Source: Sporomusa silvacetica DSM 10669
GTDB taxonomy: Bacteria; Bacillota; Negativicutes; Sporomusales; Sporomusaceae
NCBI RefSeq assembly: GCF_002257705.1
Contig: NZ_LSLK01000152.1
Coordinates: 124,001 to 188,000, forward strand
DNA: 64,000 bases
Direction: 5' to 3'
Shown one piece after another: positions 8,514 through 18,425 of this stretch (its first letter is position 1; each line of letters begins with the position of its first letter). Both the position numbers and the translations under genes were made by a program. The notes under the pieces were generated by a model. It did no database searches. It saw only the letters and a program-made list of their open reading frames with translations, and was not told the origin of the DNA.

Positions 8514-9611
8514 TTATTCCCTCAAAATCATATTTGCTAATTTGGTTGAACTAGTTAACTCAATATCATCTGGAACACTTTGTCCTGTAGTCATATACGA
8601 TAAAGATGTCGGAAAATGATATACTAAATTTAGAATAGTTCCCAAATTACTTGCTTCATCCACTTTTGTAAATAAAATTTTTTGTGGAGAACAAATCGAA
8701 AATTTATTTACTATCTCTAAGGCATCACGGTATTTAGTTGTAGTACTCAAAACAAGGTGTGTTTCAATATCTGGATCAACTGACAATAATGCCTGAAGTT
8801 CCGCTAATTGGCACTGATTACTAGGACTGCGGCCAGCAGTATCCACTAATACCAAATCCTTATCTTTATGCCTGCCAAGTGCAGCCTTAAACTCATCAGG
8901 TGAATATACAATTTCAATTGGTACACCAATAATATCACCATACGTTTTTAACTGCTCAACAGCTGCAATACGATACGTATCAGCAGTCAAAAGCGCTACC
9001 TTATATCCATCTTTTAGAACAAAATTAGCGGCTAACTTAGCAATAGTCGTCGTTTTACCAACACCGGTCGGACCGATCAACGCCACCGTCTTACAGCTTG
9101 AGGGCATTATATTAATTCCATCAATTTTTGGGAAGTAATTAATAATACGGTCAACTAAAAGCTTACGAACACTCCCATGATCGCCGCCAACAATCGAATT
9201 TTCATCTGGCAATCCTTTAATTAGGTTGGCAGCAATCACCGGATCGATATCATTCTTAATTAATAAGTCCATAAGAGGCGATAATTCTTTACCATTTTTA
9301 CCAAGTTGGCATACCATTTGTTCTATCATTTTTCGCATAGTAGCCATTTCAGTCTGCAACGCCGTTATTTTCGTGTCATCAATATTAGCTACAAGTGGAG
9401 TAGTAATGATGGGCTGTTTTTTCTCGACAATAGCGGCCTGAACAGTATCTATAGCTGCCATAATCTCTACCATTTCTTTGCCGAAAAAACCAAACATTCC
9501 ACCTCTTCTAAACCGCCTGGTATGCAAGATAACAGCATCTCGTCCTAAATCCTGCTTAACTTGAGCCATTGCTTCTGCCATATTGTATGCGGTATATAGT
9601 TTAACTTTCAA
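8514..9611 (-). CDS. flhF: SRP-type GTPase FlhF
   Basis: A 365-residue flagellar GTPase homologous to Ffh/FtsY, needed to position the flagellar base. It has a basic N-terminal B region (about 1-130), a helical N domain, then the G domain with ALIGPTGVGKTTTIAKLA, the TADTYRIAAVEQL segment and LVDTAGRS. The start appears to be TTG at 9611, with a weak ribosome site (GGTGAAA); flhA ends one base upstream, so coupling is likely. Order flhA-flhF-flhG is standard. Confidence 0.95.
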   Translation of the reverse strand: MKVKLYTAYNMAEAMAQVKQDLGRDAVILHTRRFRRGGMFGFFGKEMVEIMAAIDTVQAAIVEKKQPIITTPLVANIDDTKITALQTEMATMRKMIEQMVCQLGKNGKELSPLMDLLIKNDIDPVIAANLIKGLPDENSIVGGDHGSVRKLLVDRIINYFPKIDGINIMPSSCKTVALIGPTGVGKTTTIAKLAANFVLKDGYKVALLTADTYRIAAVEQLKTYGDIIGVPIEIVYSPDEFKAALGRHKDKDLVLVDTAGRSPSNQCQLAELQALLSVDPDIETHLVLSTTTKYRDALEIVNKFSICSPQKILFTKVDEASNLGTILNLVYHFPTSLSYMTTGQSVPDDIELTSSTKLANMILRE

Positions 9612-9612
9612 C

Positions 9613-11682
9613 TTACAATTTCACCATCCCTAGTGCCTGTACTTCAGCTTTTGGATCTATTTCAGCATAGGATAAGACCGTTAAATTTGGCGCTACACGT
9701 TCTGTAAGTTTACGAAAATATAGCCTAGCTCCCGGATTTGTAAGAACTACTGGCTGATAACCCATATTAGTAAGCTTAGAAAGTTCATTTGTAAGACTAG
9801 TAATTACAGCTTGCACCACTTTCGGCTCTAATGCAACATATGAACCTTGTTCAGTGCGCTGTACTGAATTAACAATCGTATTTTCCAACTGCGGATCAAC
9901 CGTTAAACAGGTTAAAATATTATTATTTACAAATTGACGGGATATTTGGCGAGAAATCGCATGTCGAACATACTCGGTTAGAATCTCCGTGTCTTTCGTT
10001 AATTGAGCATAATCAGCCGCTGTCTCAAAGATTGTTACCAAATCTCTAATAGAAATTTTCTCACGCAACAAATTCCCCAAGATTTTTTGAATTTCGCCAA
10101 TTGATAAGAGATTAGGTGTCAATTCCTCAACAACTGTTGCATTATTTTGTTTAACAGACTCAACCAAGGTTTGTACTTCTTGCCGCCCTAGAATCTCAGC
10201 AGCATGGCCTCTAATAATTTCAGTAAGATGTGTTGCCAAAACAGACACCGGGTCAACTACCGTATAACCAGCAAGCTCAGCTTGTTCGCGATAAGTCTCT
10301 TGAATCCAAAGCGCTGGCAGCCCAAAAGCTGGTTCCACAGTCTCAATTCCTGGCACCGATTCAAAAGCCGCACCTGAATCCATCGCTAAAAAGTGATCTA
10401 ACATTAATTCGCCTCTAGCAATTTCAATACCTTTTAATTTAATTACATAGATACTAGGTTTCAACTGAATATTATCGCGAATTCGTATTGTTGGAACGAT
10501 AAGCCCCAGTTCTAATGCACATTGGCGGCGAATCATAACCACCCGGTCTAGTAAGTCACCGCCTTGGCTAACATCAACAAGTGGAATAAGACTATAACCA
10601 ATCTCCAATTCCATCGGATCAACCTGCAACAAAGCAATGATATTTTCGGGCTTACGGACCTCTTCTTTTTCGATTTCCTCTTGTTGAGACATTTCCGTTT
10701 GAACATCTGATTGTTGAGTTTTAATGAGCGCATAACCAATGACGCCAGTAATCAAGCTGATCGTCAAGAACGGAATACCAGGTAACCCTGGAATTAAGCC
10801 TAAAAGCAATAATACCCCGCAAGCGATAAAGAATACGCGGGGATTATTGATAAGTTGACGAGTAAGATCTGAGCCTAGATTAGAATCAGAAGCAGCTCTG
10901 GTTACCACTATGCCAGTAGCCGTAGATATTAATAGCGCCGGTATCTGATTAACCAAACCTTCACCTACAGTCAACAACGTATAGGTATGAAGCGCTTGCA
11001 ACACATCCAGGTCACGCTGCACCATCCCAATAATAAAACCGCCGACAATATTAATTACAATAATAATAATAGCTGCAATGGCATCGCCTTTAACAAATTT
11101 ACTAGCACCATCCATCGCACCATAAAAATCAGCTTCCCGCTGAATATTACTGCGTCGCTCACGCGCCTCTTTATCCGAAATAAGCCCGGCATTAAGGTCA
11201 GCATCAATGCTCATTTGTTTACCAGGCATAGCATCCAAAGTAAAACGTGCGGCAACTTCAGCGACACGTTCGGCGCCTTTGGTGATTACAATAAACTGAA
11301 TGATAATCAAAATAACGAATACAATAAAACCAACTACCGCATTACCACCAACTACAAAATTACCGAAGGCAGCAATGACTTCCCCCGCATGACCCTCAAG
11401 TAAAATAAGACGTGTAGAAGATACGTTAAGCGCCAACCGAAATAAGGTAGCAATTAAAAGCAATGATGGAAATACTGAAAAATCTAAAGGCTCAATATTA
11501 TAAATAGCCACCATTACAATAATTACAGCCAACGTAATATTTAGTGTCAACAAGAGGTCAAGTAACATTGTTGGCAGCGGAATAATCATCATGCCGACAA
11601 TAGTAATAATAAACACAGCTACCATGATGTCACTATATTTTTCTAGACTTGTAAATAGTTTGGATTCTCGATTAACAGCCAT
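9613..11682 (-). CDS. flhA: Flagellar type III export protein FlhA
   Basis: A 689-residue export-gate protein. The N-terminal half has about eight membrane helices and the conserved cytoplasmic FHIPEP-family segment (RFTLDAMPGKQMSIDADLNA, about residues 145-165), which is involved in proton coupling. The C-terminal cytosolic domain (about 340-689) docks substrate-chaperone complexes. ATG at 11682 with GGAG upstream. It lies between flhB and flhF in normal order and has the normal length. Confidence 0.97.
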   Translation of the reverse strand: MAVNRESKLFTSLEKYSDIMVAVFIITIVGMMIIPLPTMLLDLLLTLNITLAVIIVMVAIYNIEPLDFSVFPSLLLIATLFRLALNVSSTRLILLEGHAGEVIAAFGNFVVGGNAVVGFIVFVILIIIQFIVITKGAERVAEVAARFTLDAMPGKQMSIDADLNAGLISDKEARERRSNIQREADFYGAMDGASKFVKGDAIAAIIIIVINIVGGFIIGMVQRDLDVLQALHTYTLLTVGEGLVNQIPALLISTATGIVVTRAASDSNLGSDLTRQLINNPRVFFIACGVLLLLGLIPGLPGIPFLTISLITGVIGYALIKTQQSDVQTEMSQQEEIEKEEVRKPENIIALLQVDPMELEIGYSLIPLVDVSQGGDLLDRVVMIRRQCALELGLIVPTIRIRDNIQLKPSIYVIKLKGIEIARGELMLDHFLAMDSGAAFESVPGIETVEPAFGLPALWIQETYREQAELAGYTVVDPVSVLATHLTEIIRGHAAEILGRQEVQTLVESVKQNNATVVEELTPNLLSIGEIQKILGNLLREKISIRDLVTIFETAADYAQLTKDTEILTEYVRHAISRQISRQFVNNNILTCLTVDPQLENTIVNSVQRTEQGSYVALEPKVVQAVITSLTNELSKLTNMGYQPVVLTNPGARLYFRKLTERVAPNLTVLSYAEIDPKAEVQALGMVKL

Positions 11683-11702
11683 CTATTTTATCGCTCCTTC
11701 TA

Positions 11703-12848
11703 CTAGGACAAGCGTTTCTTTAAGCGATATACATAAGCCAAGACTTCTGCAACCGCTTGATATAACTCAGCAGGTATAACATCGCCAATCTCTACCATAG
11801 GGTATAAGGCACGGGCTAAAGGCTTATTCTCTACAATGGCAACTTTGTTTTCCCGTGCTACTTGCTTGATACGCTCAGCCAAAAAATCCTGACCTTTAGC
11901 CAAAACTACCGGAGCTGCCATACTTTTCTCATATTTAAGGGCAATCGCCAAATGAGTAGGGTTAGTAACGACTACATCGGCTTTGGGAATTTCTTGCATC
12001 ATTCGCCGCATCGCCATCGCCCGCTGCCTTTCCCTGATTTTACTTTTTATTAGCGGGTCACCATCTGTTTGTTTCATTTCCTGTTTAACTTCTTCCTTAG
12101 ACATTTTCAAACTTTCATTATGTTCCCACCATTGGTAAATATAATCAAATATTGCCAAGATCATCATAACAGTAATAATTTGAAAAGCTAAATCAATAAT
12201 CAACGAACCTGTTAATCTAAGCGAGTCTATTAATTCCATGCTAATTAGTTTAGAAATATCACTTATTTGAACAACAGCAAAACGATAAATAAAATAACCA
12301 ATAATACCTACTTTAAAAAGAGCTTTTGCAAGTTCAACAAGTGACCTTTTCGAAAACAGTCGTTGCAAACCAGATAGCGGATTAATTTTACCAAAATCCG
12401 GCATTAATACTTCTGTTGAAAAAATGACTCCGACTTGCATAAAGTTAATAACCACAGATATTACCATAATAACTAAGAGAATAGGTAAAACCGTCTTTAC
12501 CATCACTAATCCCACATTAAAGAATAATATCTGAACAGTATTAATCGTCAGATCGGTTGTAGTCAGACTAGACAAAATGGCTGTCATGTAGCTTGCTAAT
12601 TCATTATATACACCAGCACCTACCAACTTAAGCGTGTAAAAAGCAGCCAGAATGACGAAAGCAGAACTAATCTCAGAACTTTTGGCCACTTGCCCCTTTT
12701 TCTTAGCTTCCTCTTTTCGCTTAGGGGTAGCCTCTTCCGTTTTTTCGCCATTAAACAACTGCAAGTCAAAGCAATTTAGCTTATACCGACTATCTTTAAC
12801 TTGGGGCAAAGCTTTCCAAGAGGCGGTACATATTATGAAAGCCCTCAC
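11703..12848 (-). CDS. flhB: Flagellar export switch protein FlhB
   Basis: FlhB switches export specificity from rod/hook to filament substrates after autocleavage at NPTH, which is visible in VVTNPTHLAIALKYEKS. The N-terminal EKTEEATPKRKEEAKKKGQ segment and four membrane helices are typical. The GTG at 12848 has GGAGGTGG six bases upstream, placed inside fliR, so flhB overlaps fliR by 53 bases. This gives about 30 extra residues before the conserved LQLFNGEKTEE start region. No internal ATG, and no better ribosome site, is available. Confidence 0.93.
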   Translation of the reverse strand: MRAFIICTASWKALPQVKDSRYKLNCFDLQLFNGEKTEEATPKRKEEAKKKGQVAKSSEISSAFVILAAFYTLKLVGAGVYNELASYMTAILSSLTTTDLTINTVQILFFNVGLVMVKTVLPILLVIMVISVVINFMQVGVIFSTEVLMPDFGKINPLSGLQRLFSKRSLVELAKALFKVGIIGYFIYRFAVVQISDISKLISMELIDSLRLTGSLIIDLAFQIITVMMILAIFDYIYQWWEHNESLKMSKEEVKQEMKQTDGDPLIKSKIRERQRAMAMRRMMQEIPKADVVVTNPTHLAIALKYEKSMAAPVVLAKGQDFLAERIKQVARENKVAIVENKPLARALYPMVEIGDVIPAELYQAVAEVLAYVYRLKKRLS

Positions 12849-13581
12849 TGAAAACCACCTCCAAGAATGCTATATAAAACGGCAAAGCCAACGATAGTAC
12901 AAAAATGCCGACAATAATTTTGCCCGGCATACCAACAACAAAAATATTCATTTGCGGCATAGTACGGGCCAAAATACCTAACGCTACATCAGTAAGCAGT
13001 ACTGCTACCACTACTGGCAAACTAATCTTAATTGCAATGATAAAAATATCACCAACCATATCTACCACAATATTGGCAAGTTCGGGACGAAACAATCCGC
13101 GAGTTACCGGAATACTTGTAAAGCTGTAAACAATCGCTGATAAAAAAAGATGATGACTGTTACTAGTCAAAAACACTAATATAGCTAAAATATATTTAAA
13201 ATTGCCAACAAGTGGTACCTGCTGGCCAAATTGAGGATCTATAACATTAACCATTCCAAAACCAATTTGTGTATCTAGTAAAGTGCCTGCCATCTGTATC
13301 CCGTAAAAGATAAATGAGCAGGCAAAGCCCATAATCAAGCCAATTAAAAATTCACCAATTACCACCGCCACATAGGAGAGTAAGGCATCTGGGATAACAA
13401 GGTTCGGTTGGAATAATAATGGTAACAAAATATAGGATATTAGTAATGACAACCCAGCCTTCACTAGTAACGGAACATTTTTAGCACCAAAAATAGGGGC
13501 TGATGAAAAAATCCCACTCAGTCTTGCAAAAATCAACAGGAAAAATCCCAACTGGTTTTGCAATAAAGTAAACAGATCCAC
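12796..13581 (-). CDS. fliR: Flagellar export protein FliR
   Basis: A 261-residue membrane protein of the export gate core, with about six hydrophobic segments and the typical FliR N-terminus (FFLLIFARLSGIFSSAPIFG). It forms the FliP5-Q4-R1 channel with the two genes upstream. The start is GTG at 13581, with an AGGTGG site upstream. Its last 53 bases overlap the start of flhB. Confidence 0.95.
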   Translation of the reverse strand: MDLFTLLQNQLGFFLLIFARLSGIFSSAPIFGAKNVPLLVKAGLSLLISYILLPLLFQPNLVIPDALLSYVAVVIGEFLIGLIMGFACSFIFYGIQMAGTLLDTQIGFGMVNVIDPQFGQQVPLVGNFKYILAILVFLTSNSHHLFLSAIVYSFTSIPVTRGLFRPELANIVVDMVGDIFIIAIKISLPVVVAVLLTDVALGILARTMPQMNIFVVGMPGKIIVGIFVLSLALPFYIAFLEVVFSEGFHNMYRLLESFAPS

Positions 13582-13627
13582 TCTTTCTTACCACCTATCT
13601 ATTGTTAGAACTACCCCATCTCCTCCG

Positions 13628-13897
13628 TTAACGAACCATAGTAGGCAGACTCAAAAACAAGTCTCTGGTATAGGTAATCAATATACTCAGCATCCATGGA
13701 CCAAAAACAAGTACAGCAACAAAAACAGCAATAATTTTAGGGATAAAGGCAAGTGACTGCTCTTGTATTTGTGTTGTCGCCTGAAATATGCTGACCGCAA
13801 CACCAACAACCAGCCCCAGAATCAGCATAGGGGCTGACACTAGCATAACCATTGCCAAGGCATCACGACCAATCTGAATAGCCATATCACCAGACAT
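13628..13897 (-). CDS. fliQ: Flagellar export protein FliQ
   Basis: An 89-residue protein with two membrane helices and the family segment GVAVSIFQATTQIQEQSLAFIPKI. It is part of the FliPQR export channel. ATG at 13897 with a GGGGGGG stretch six bases upstream. The order fliP-fliQ-fliR is standard. Confidence 0.95.
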   Translation of the reverse strand: MSGDMAIQIGRDALAMVMLVSAPMLILGLVVGVAVSIFQATTQIQEQSLAFIPKIIAVFVAVLVFGPWMLSILITYTRDLFLSLPTMVR

Positions 13898-13908
13898 AAG
13901 CGCCCCCC

Positions 13909-14691
13909 CTACATAAAGCTACTGACTAATGACCGTGTAATCAAATGCCATCCATCCACCAATATAAATAATAAAACCTTAAAAGGTAATGATATCATTG
14001 ACGGCGGCAACATCATCATCCCCATAGCCATGAGGGTACTAGCCACGACCATATCAATAACAATAAATGGAATATAAATCAAAAAACCAATCTGAAAAGC
14101 AGTTTTAAGCTCGCTAATAATAAAAGAAGGAATTAATACTGTTGTGGGAACATCTTCCGGTCCATTGGGCCGAGGCATCTCTGACAAATTTACAAATAAG
14201 GCTAAATCGTTTTCACGAGTTTGCTTAAACATAAATTCACGCATAGGTTTCACAGCCTCAGTCATTGCCGTTTGTTGATCCATCGTCCCAGCCAACATAG
14301 GCTGTAAGGCATTTTGATTTACCTGATCGAAATAGGGAGACATCGTATAAAAGGTCAAGAACAACGAAAGCCCAACTAAAACTTGATTTGGGGGCATCTG
14401 CTGGGTTGACAAAGCACTGCGTAAAAATGACAATACCACAATTATGCGAGTAAATGAAGTCATCATAATCAAAATAGACGGTGCCAGTGAAAGCACCGTT
14501 AACATTAACAGAACTTGCAGGCTAAGCGCAACTTCCTGAGGACTATTTGCTTGTTCCACACCAACATTGATATTGGGAATAGGTATCAGCGGCGCGGCTC
14601 CAGCTACAGCTGGAAAAGCTAGTACCATAATGATGGTCAAAATCAAACCATGTTTTTGCCATGATTTCACATAGTTAATCCATTGTGACAC
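13909..14691 (-). CDS. fliP: Flagellar export protein FliP
   Basis: A 260-residue export channel subunit with a cleavable-type N-terminal signal (LILTIIMVLAFPAVAGA) and four membrane helices. Family segments SFTRIIVVLSFLRSALSTQQ and MGMMMLPPSMISLPFKVLLF are present. The start is GTG at 14691 with AGAGG upstream. It follows fliO by five bases. Confidence 0.95.
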   Translation of the reverse strand: MSQWINYVKSWQKHGLILTIIMVLAFPAVAGAAPLIPIPNINVGVEQANSPQEVALSLQVLLMLTVLSLAPSILIMMTSFTRIIVVLSFLRSALSTQQMPPNQVLVGLSLFLTFYTMSPYFDQVNQNALQPMLAGTMDQQTAMTEAVKPMREFMFKQTRENDLALFVNLSEMPRPNGPEDVPTTVLIPSFIISELKTAFQIGFLIYIPFIVIDMVVASTLMAMGMMMLPPSMISLPFKVLLFILVDGWHLITRSLVSSFM

Positions 14692-14696
14692 TCTAT

Positions 14697-15269
14697 TTAC
14701 CTCTTCCTAGTATCGGTATCATGCTCCTTCTCGCGAAATTCGGGAGTGTCTGAAGTAAAAATAAAGGGGGATTTTTTTTGCATTTGCCTAAGCAAACCAA
14801 TTTGTCGATGAAAAACACTGCTAAATTGTTCTGGGGACATAGCGATATTTTGAGTAGCCTTAAGTTGTTCAATATCTGATAAAGTGGTAATCTCATTAAG
14901 CATCGTAATATTCTGTTCGGTTACTCCCAATACCATAAACTTGCCTGCTATCTCTATTACATAGATAGCGCGGTTAGGCCCCAAAGACAAAGTAGCATAA
15001 ATCTTACCACTACCAAATCTGCCGCCGCTAGTCATTCTTTGTCCTAAAAACCGCGAAGTAAGATAAGCAAGAGCAAGAACTAACAAAAAAGTTAATAGTA
15101 ACGATACAATATAACCACTGGTTGCAAACCAAGATGAGGTTGCTGGTTGCGGCTCCTGATATTTTAAATATTCGCCCGTTTCAGCAGCAGCCAATACCTG
15201 ACCTGTAAACAAGAATAACCAGCTAACAAAGACTAGGATACTGCCGTGAACGCGTAAATTACCAAACAT
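14697..15269 (-). CDS. fliO: Flagellar biosynthesis protein FliO (FliZ)
   Basis: A 190-residue FliO-family protein that assists FliP assembly. It has an N-terminal signal-like helix (about 10-28), one more membrane helix (about 50-68, YIVSLLLTFLLVLALAYL), then the FliO core (SLGPNRAIYVIEIAGKFMVL). The C-terminal tail is charged. It lies between cheY and fliP as in Bacillus. Confidence 0.9.
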   Translation of the reverse strand: MFGNLRVHGSILVFVSWLFLFTGQVLAAAETGEYLKYQEPQPATSSWFATSGYIVSLLLTFLLVLALAYLTSRFLGQRMTSGGRFGSGKIYATLSLGPNRAIYVIEIAGKFMVLGVTEQNITMLNEITTLSDIEQLKATQNIAMSPEQFSSVFHRQIGLLRQMQKKSPFIFTSDTPEFREKEHDTDTRKR

Positions 15270-15286
15270 CTATTAATTTCACCTGA

Positions 15287-15649
15287 CTAACCAACCGCTT
15301 TACGGACAGCTTCCAAAACACGATCAGGCTGGAATGGCTTAACAATAAAGTCGCGGGCGCCTGATTGAATTGCTTCGATAACCATAGCCTGCTGTCCCAT
15401 TGCGCTACACATAATAATGATTGCACTAGCATCCATCTTTTTAATTTCTTTTACGGCAGCAATTCCATCCATTTCTGGCATAGTAATATCCATAGTGGTC
15501 AAATCCGGTTTAAGTTCTTGATATTTTTCTACCGCTTTAAGACCATTTTCCGCTTCGCCAACTACATCATACCCATTTTTAGATAAAATATCTTTAATCA
15601 TCATTCTCATAAAAGCGGCATCATCAACAATTAAAACTTTAATGGCCAT
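15287..15649 (-). CDS. cheY: Chemotaxis response regulator CheY
   Basis: A 120-residue single receiver domain. The acidic pair (VDDAAF), the phosphorylation site in LTTMDITMPEMDG and the conserved Lys in FIVKPFQPDRV are all present. Phosphorylated by CheA, it binds the FliM/FliY switch; CheC and FliY dephosphorylate it. Its position inside the flagellar switch block (fliM-fliY-cheY-fliO) is the Bacillus arrangement. Confidence 0.96.
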   Translation of the reverse strand: MAIKVLIVDDAAFMRMMIKDILSKNGYDVVGEAENGLKAVEKYQELKPDLTTMDITMPEMDGIAAVKEIKKMDASAIIIMCSAMGQQAMVIEAIQSGARDFIVKPFQPDRVLEAVRKAVG

Positions 15650-15688
15650 TAAACTTATCTCCCCTATCTCAAATAAAATTCGGAATTA

Positions 15689-16798
15689 CTACTGAAGATG
15701 GCTAGCCCGTTCCAAAGGAGTTATTATATCGGTAATCCGTACGCCAAAGTTTTCATCAATTACAACAACCTCACCTTTGGCAATTAATTTACCATTAACC
15801 AGAACATCTACCGGTTCCCCCGCAAGTTTGTCCAATTCAACTACTGAACCTGGTGTCAATTCTAGAATATCGCGAATTAGTTTGCGAGTCCGCCCCAGTT
15901 CAACCGTAATCTGTAATGGAACATCCATAATAAGGCCAATATTGGCGTCCACACCAGGCATCCCTGCCGGTTTTAATGCAGCAAACTGCACAGGCTGTAC
16001 AGCGACATTTTGCACTGATTGCGGTTTAGGTTGGGGTGCTGGTTGAGCGGCGGCATAGGCAGGTTGCGGCTCAGCTGTTGGCTTCGGTGCAGCCTTTGGA
16101 GCTACTGCTGCTGCTGTGGGTGCTTGCACCGCATTTAACAGATTTTCAACCATTTCTCTAGCAACATTAATAGGTAATATCTGCATAAGCTCACTGTCAA
16201 TAAGATCCTCCACTTCCATACGGAAAGACACCCTTACTAACGAATCGTCACCAGAAACGATACTATCAATATTAGGATCAACTGCAAAGTCCAGCAGATT
16301 GACTTTCGGTGGGGCAATATCAACTTTTTTCTTAAACATAGTTGATATGGAAGTTGCCGTTGAACCCATCATTTGATTCATAGATTCACTAACAGCACTC
16401 ATATAGAGTTCATTTAGTTCTGTTGGCGGATTAGTGCCATCACCACCCATCATTAAGTCTGCGATAATTAACGCATCCTGCTCACGTACCGCCAAAATGT
16501 TGGTACCTAACAAGCCTTGTGTATACCCTACCTCAATGACTAAATACGGCAACGGATATTGGCGCTTAATTTCATTTAAGCTAGTTATCGAAACCTTAGG
16601 TGTAGTAATAGATACTCGTCTGCCTAAAAGCACAGACAGCGTCGTAGCAGCAGTACCCATAGATATATTACCAATCTCACCTAAAGCATCTTTTTCAATA
16701 TCGGATAAATCTTGCCCAGCCGGAGATGGCGAGGCTGCAACTGGTTCGCCTCTTAGCAAAGCGTCTATTTCTTCCTGGGACAGGAATCCATCACTCAT
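15689..16798 (-). CDS. fliY: Flagellar switch phosphatase FliY (CheC-like + FliN)
   Basis: A fusion of a CheC-like phosphatase domain (about 35-225, motif DALGEIGNISMGTAATTLS) and a C-terminal FliN/SpoA domain (about 290-369), joined by an Ala/Pro/Gln-rich linker. The N-terminus (SQEEIDALLRG) is the CheY-binding motif shared with FliM. An ATG at 16807 abuts the AGGAG site, so I use the second ATG at 16798 (369 residues), nine bases from it. It overlaps the fliM stop by eight bases. It acts as switch C-ring subunit and CheY-P phosphatase. Confidence 0.94.
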   Translation of the reverse strand: MSDGFLSQEEIDALLRGEPVAASPSPAGQDLSDIEKDALGEIGNISMGTAATTLSVLLGRRVSITTPKVSITSLNEIKRQYPLPYLVIEVGYTQGLLGTNILAVREQDALIIADLMMGGDGTNPPTELNELYMSAVSESMNQMMGSTATSISTMFKKKVDIAPPKVNLLDFAVDPNIDSIVSGDDSLVRVSFRMEVEDLIDSELMQILPINVAREMVENLLNAVQAPTAAAVAPKAAPKPTAEPQPAYAAAQPAPQPKPQSVQNVAVQPVQFAALKPAGMPGVDANIGLIMDVPLQITVELGRTRKLIRDILELTPGSVVELDKLAGEPVDVLVNGKLIAKGEVVVIDENFGVRITDIITPLERASHLQ

Positions 16799-17795
16799 TA
16801 TTATCATCTCCTTGGGAAATTACTTGGGTTATTTGTACTGCATTTCTATTAGCGATAATGCCTGGTTTACACTTAAATTTTTCTCGGCTGCCAATCATTA
16901 GGCTTAGGTCATTTTCCGCCTTTGTCTCCAGCTGCAGTACATCACCCACGCCTAAATCTAATAGTTCATGGACAGTAACTGTGGCCCGCCCAAGCTCAAC
17001 AATAAAAGGAATCAGCGTTCTTTCAATTTTTCGTTTTAATACATTCACGGTTTCCGGTGAAGCCTGCTTAGCAGTTGCAGCAGACACCCAGAAGGTTGTC
17101 GTCAATTTGGACATAATCGGTTCAAGTACCAAATACGGAATGCAAATATTCATCAAACCTTCAGCCTGACCAATCTTGGCTTGCAGAGTAATAAGTACAA
17201 CCATATCATTCGGAGGAACAATCTGGGTAAACTGTGGATTGGTCTCTAAAGCTTCCATGCGGGGTTCAATCGCTACAACCTGTTTCCAGGCATCCTGCAT
17301 GTTCTCCATAGCTTTATTAATTACTTTCCTGATAATTGCTTCCTCAATATCAGTCAAGGAACGTGGCTTAGCAGGTGGTAAACCTGGACCGCCAAATAAT
17401 CGGTCAATGATAGCCAGTACAATATTAGGATTTATCTCTAATATTGCGTTACCTTTAAGTGGTCGCATCTGAAAAATACTAATAACACTGGGGTTTGGCA
17501 TTGACCGGATAAACTCCTCATACGTCAGTTGGTCAACAGAGGCCACATCAATATGAATAAGTGTCCGAAGATGCGCTGACAGGTATGTATTAAGCAAACG
17601 CGCAAAGTTTTCATGCAGCATATAAAGAGTACGAATTTGATCCTTAGAAAATTTATCTGGGCGTTTAAAATCATATATTTTGATTTTCCGCTGTTTTTCT
17701 TCGGTTTTTATCTCTTCAGCAGTTACAACACCTGTAGATAAAGCTGACAAAAGTTCGTCGATTTCAGATTGTGATAAAACATCGGGTCCTGCCAA
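16791..17795 (-). CDS. fliM: Flagellar motor switch protein FliM
   Basis: A 334-residue C-ring switch protein. It has the N-terminal CheY-binding motif (VLSQSEIDELL), the central CheC-like domain and the C-terminal SpoA domain (VTVHELLDLGVGDVLQL). The open frame extends six codons upstream to a GTG at 17813, but those codons are the GGAGGGGGAGGA ribosome site, so I choose the TTG at 17795. It overlaps fliY by eight bases. Confidence 0.94.
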   Translation of the reverse strand: MAGPDVLSQSEIDELLSALSTGVVTAEEIKTEEKQRKIKIYDFKRPDKFSKDQIRTLYMLHENFARLLNTYLSAHLRTLIHIDVASVDQLTYEEFIRSMPNPSVISIFQMRPLKGNAILEINPNIVLAIIDRLFGGPGLPPAKPRSLTDIEEAIIRKVINKAMENMQDAWKQVVAIEPRMEALETNPQFTQIVPPNDMVVLITLQAKIGQAEGLMNICIPYLVLEPIMSKLTTTFWVSAATAKQASPETVNVLKRKIERTLIPFIVELGRATVTVHELLDLGVGDVLQLETKAENDLSLMIGSREKFKCKPGIIANRNAVQITQVISQGDDNNE

Positions 17796-17880
17796 TCCTC
17801 CCCCTCCTTTCACAAAAAAGTGTTACTACACCTTAGCTAACTACTAGCTGTTTTTTATTATACTAGAAATAAATGTAAAG

Positions 17881-18360
17881 CTACTGTAAAACAAAATTGG
17901 TTATATAGATATCATAAACACGTTCTTCGCCAAGTGTTGTATTAATTTCATTTTTTAACATTTCTTTTAACTGGTCTTGCTTAGTTGGGTCAAAGTCTTC
18001 GATCTTTTGTGAACGCAAAACGTAAACAGCAGTATCTAGTATCTTTATTTCTTCAGGTGAGAGCGTTTTCCCTTCCTTGGTCGCTGTATTTTTACTTGGT
18101 TTCAATTCCACAATAACGCCAATTTTAAGATAGCGTCCACTATTTACACCGCCAATATTGAGAATCAACCCGTCTTTTGCATCACCGAGCTTAATAAACT
18201 GACCAGGCTCATGCTGAGAATTTTTTTTCTCAACCGTTTGATCTGATACAACCCTAGTTGCAATCAAATACGAAATACCACCGGCCAAAATCAAGCCCAC
18301 CACAATCAAGATGATAATTACCATCATCGACATCTTTTTGGGTTTTTCCTCTTCCGCCAC
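17881..18360 (-). CDS. fliL: Flagellar basal-body protein FliL
   Basis: A 159-residue FliL-family protein: short cytoplasmic N-terminus, one membrane helix (about 11-31), and a periplasmic stomatin-like domain ending with the family pattern NEINTTLGEERVYDIYITNF. It surrounds stators and supports torque. The start is GTG at 18360 with AGGAGGTGA upstream. An AT-rich gap of 85 bases follows before fliM. Confidence 0.92.
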   Translation of the reverse strand: MAEEEKPKKMSMMVIIILIVVGLILAGGISYLIATRVVSDQTVEKKNSQHEPGQFIKLGDAKDGLILNIGGVNSGRYLKIGVIVELKPSKNTATKEGKTLSPEEIKILDTAVYVLRSQKIEDFDPTKQDQLKEMLKNEINTTLGEERVYDIYITNFVLQ

Positions 18361-18425
18361 TGGCTCACCTCCTTTATACTATATTTGTATTACTCATCTT
18401 GTTGCTAATCCCAGGCTTGTATTGA

